NCBI RefSeq assembly: GCF_014696135.1
Contig: NZ_JACJPP010000007.1
Coordinates: 310,001 to 374,000, forward strand
DNA from: Nodosilinea sp. FACHB-141
GTDB lineage: Bacteria; Cyanobacteriota; Cyanobacteriia; Phormidesmidales; Phormidesmidaceae
Reading direction: 5' to 3'
DNA: 64,000 bases
The notes below the pieces were generated by a model that saw only the letters and a program-made list of their open reading frames with translations, had not been told where the DNA came from and did not search any database. The position numbers and the translations under genes were made by a program. How positions within the stretch are numbered: position 1 is the stretch's first letter; every line of letters begins with the position of its first letter. Positions 62,470 through 64,000 of this stretch are shown here, one piece after another.

Positions 62470-62643
62470 AGTTAGGGTGGGGCTAAGTGTCAGAAGGCTA
62501 GGTCGTACCTTTAGGTTATTCAGTTTGAGACGCTGATTTTCCGGCAGGGTGGGGCAGCGAGTCGGTGCTATCGTCGGGTTGACCTCGGCCTTTGGCAGAC
62601 GCGTCAAAACGGTTGTTGGTCTAATTATTGGAGGTTGAACCCC

Positions 62644-63081
62644 GTGGAACTGGTGATTTGGCTATCGGTGGTGCTGGCTGTGCTGGGCTTTGGCATGGGG
62701 GTGATGGTGCGGGCTTATCGCCGCCCTCTGGGCAACAGCGCCCTCTTTCCGTCCCCAGTGATGGAACTCTCTATGCCTATCGGTGACGATGCTAGAACTC
62801 AGTTTGAGGCGGGCTGTGCGGCTTTTGCTAAGGGCCGTTACCCGGCTGCTATCGACCAGTTCACCGCCGTGATGGTGGCCGAGCCTAACTGTGCCGAAGC
62901 CTTCCACAACGGTGGACTGGCCTACGCCAACATGGGCACCGATGGGCAGGCCGTGCAGGCGTTGCTCAAAGCCAGCGAGCTGTACGATCGCCAAAGCACC
63001 AAGCCTGGGCTCGATCTGGTCAAGCAGCAGCTCGAACAAATCGCCAGCCGCCGGGGCCTCAAACCCAGCACCGCTGCCTAG
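62644..63081 (+). CDS. Membrane-anchored TPR protein
   Basis: This 145-residue protein has one N-terminal membrane segment (LVIWLSVVLAVLGFGMGVMV), a short linker, then TPR-like helices (EAGCAAFAKGRYPAAIDQFT-like unit, EAFHNGGLAYANMGTDGQAV). It is probably a scaffold at the membrane. The GTG at 62644 is preceded by GGAGG at nine bases; a TTG at 62635 would have no spacing. tlyA follows after 11 bases, so the two are probably in an operon. Confidence 0.75.
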   Translation: MELVIWLSVVLAVLGFGMGVMVRAYRRPLGNSALFPSPVMELSMPIGDDARTQFEAGCAAFAKGRYPAAIDQFTAVMVAEPNCAEAFHNGGLAYANMGTDGQAVQALLKASELYDRQSTKPGLDLVKQQLEQIASRRGLKPSTAA

Positions 63082-63092
63082 GGGATTTACCG

Positions 63093-63917
63093 ATGGCCAA
63101 ACAGCGTCTAGATGCCCTGCTGGTAGATCGGGGCTTGTGCGAATCGCGGCAGCAGGCCCAGCGGTTAATTAGAGCTGGGGAGGTGCAGGTGAACCACGCC
63201 GTTGTGGATAAACCGGGCACGGCCTTTGCTGAGGATGTGGAATTGCTGGTGAAGTCGCGATCGCCCTTTGTCTCGCGCGGCGGCGAAAAGCTGGCCAAAG
63301 CCCTGAGCGAATTCCCGATCGAGCCCAAGGGAAGGATTGCGTTGGATGGGGGGATTTCGACCGGCGGCTTTACCGACTGTCTGCTGCAAGCCGGGGCCGA
63401 GCAGGTCTACGGCATTGATGTGGGCTACGGCCAGGTGGCCTGGGCGCTGCGCCAAGACCCGCGTGTGATGCTGCGGGAGCGCACTAACCTGCGCCACCTT
63501 ACCCCCGAGCAGCTCTACGGCGAGAATGCTCCTCGCCCTGATCTGGGGGTGATGGATGTGTCGTTTATTTCGCTGACCAAGGTGCTGCCCGCTTTTTGGG
63601 CGCTGCTAGTGCCGCCACGCGAGGTGGTGCTGCTGGTGAAGCCGCAGTTTGAGGTGGGCCGCGATCGCGTCGGCAAAAAGGGCGTCGTGCGCGACGCTGG
63701 GGATCAGGCCGATGCGATCGCCAGCGTGCTAGCCTCGGCCCAATCCCTCGGGTGGACATACCAAGGGCTCACCTGGTCACCCCTGCTCGGCCCAGCGGGC
63801 AACATCGAGTACCTGCTGTGGTTGAGCCAGCCACAGACGGAAGAGAGCTGCCCGGTACCCAGCCTGGATGACCTGAAAACCCTGGCGATCAACGCCCGCC
63901 TCAGCCTGGAAAATTAG
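63093..63917 (+). CDS. tlyA: TlyA family rRNA (cytidine-2'-O)-methyltransferase
   Basis: TlyA methylates ribosomal RNA at cytidine ribose positions and is often misnamed haemolysin. The 274-residue protein has an N-terminal S4 RNA-binding domain (LDALLVDRGLCESRQQAQR, GEVQVNHAVV) and an FtsJ-like methyltransferase domain: FVSRGGEKLAKAL, DGGISTGGFTDCLLQAGAEQ, VYGIDVGYGQVAWALR and DLGVMDVSFISLTKVLP. The catalytic Lys-Asp-Lys-Glu pattern appears intact. The stop overlaps the stop of the next, convergent gene by two bases. Confidence 0.93.
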   Translation: MAKQRLDALLVDRGLCESRQQAQRLIRAGEVQVNHAVVDKPGTAFAEDVELLVKSRSPFVSRGGEKLAKALSEFPIEPKGRIALDGGISTGGFTDCLLQAGAEQVYGIDVGYGQVAWALRQDPRVMLRERTNLRHLTPEQLYGENAPRPDLGVMDVSFISLTKVLPAFWALLVPPREVVLLVKPQFEVGRDRVGKKGVVRDAGDQADAIASVLASAQSLGWTYQGLTWSPLLGPAGNIEYLLWLSQPQTEESCPVPSLDDLKTLAINARLSLEN

Positions 63918-64000
63918 CCTTGGGCTGCGGCCTTGATTAAAGTGGTCGCGGCGGCTTTGGCCTGGCTAGCGGCATTGGGGCAGCCGTGCATCATGGCGAC
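63914..64000 (-). CDS. Unidentified protein, C-terminal end only
   Basis: Hand translation of the minus strand at the right edge gives 28 residues ending HGCPNAASQAKAAATTLIKA, AAQG and a TAA whose complement is at 63914-63916. The Ala/Lys-rich helix looks like a real C-terminus, but it is too short for a family call. It overlaps the tlyA stop by two bases. Confidence 0.4.
   Translation of the reverse strand, partial: VAMMHGCPNAASQAKAAATTLIKAAAQG

Overview
The window is chromosomal DNA from a cyanobacterium with high GC content, probably a filamentous Leptolyngbya/Nodosilinea/Phormidium-type organism; the genus is an inference. Evidence: the HIP1 octamer GCGATCGC occurs throughout, inside genes and between them; there is an oxygen-dependent chlorophyll cyclase gene (acsF), a hemJ-type protoporphyrinogen oxidase gene, and many families known almost only from cyanobacteria (DUF1997, DUF4079, DUF4126, GIDE-type proteins, a GH15/phosphorylase-kinase-like protein). 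I see no rRNA operon, CRISPR array, complete insertion sequence or prophage.

Layout. 1-4.4 kb: SAM hydroxide adenosyltransferase (cut by the left edge), moaC, tRNA-Arg(ACG), an MFS exporter, a DUF1643 protein, a rhomboid protease and tRNA-Arg(UCU). 4.6-12 kb: cyanobacterial conserved proteins, a DUF4126 protein, a DUF883-like/holin-like pair, two coiled-coil proteins in an operon, an ABC-2 permease and a small protein. 12.2-17.5 kb: ppsA, a long AT-richer spacer with a dispersed repeat, then a two-gene isoaspartyl peptidase/ATP-grasp ligase operon that stands out in base composition. 17.5-32.5 kb: SDR protein, DUF1997, DUF4079, M48 protease, GIDE protein, acsF, an outer-membrane-like protein, dnaK, a winged-helix protein, a TPR protein, hemJ and a tandem pair of GIDE-like membrane proteins. 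32.6-36.5 kb: a leucine-rich-repeat protein kinase, a TIR-domain protein lacking the catalytic glutamate, and two ABC-2 permeases. 36.7-53.4 kb: a 42-residue protein, TVP38 and MscS membrane proteins, a secreted protein, thyX, uncharacterised proteins, rsmI, an M42-like peptidase, an Rrf2 regulator with cysK, an endonuclease III relative, an MBL-fold protein, and a closely spaced divergent EEP/MFS pair. 53.5-64 kb: a 1086-residue GH15-type protein, two alpha/beta hydrolases (one large, membrane-inserted and atypical), a small conserved protein, a 516-base gene-free region with two tandem 90-base units, a FecR lipoprotein, a TPR protein, tlyA and the end of an unidentified gene.

Functional links. 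Tetrapyrrole synthesis is represented by hemJ and acsF, which are not in one operon. Cysteine synthesis appears locally controlled: an Rrf2 regulator without the iron-sulfur cysteines lies 9 bases before cysK. The asparaginase-type peptidase and ATP-grasp ligase probably make and break the same kind of amide bond. The kinase/TIR pair has the parts of a signalling or defence module.

The strongest unexplained signal is at 61331-61525. Two 90-base units align without gaps at 63 of 90 positions. Each can fold a 9-pair stem at the same place, and three adjacent base pairs differ between copies by compensating changes on both sides. That is what a conserved RNA (or single-stranded DNA) structure would show, and no feature I know explains it.
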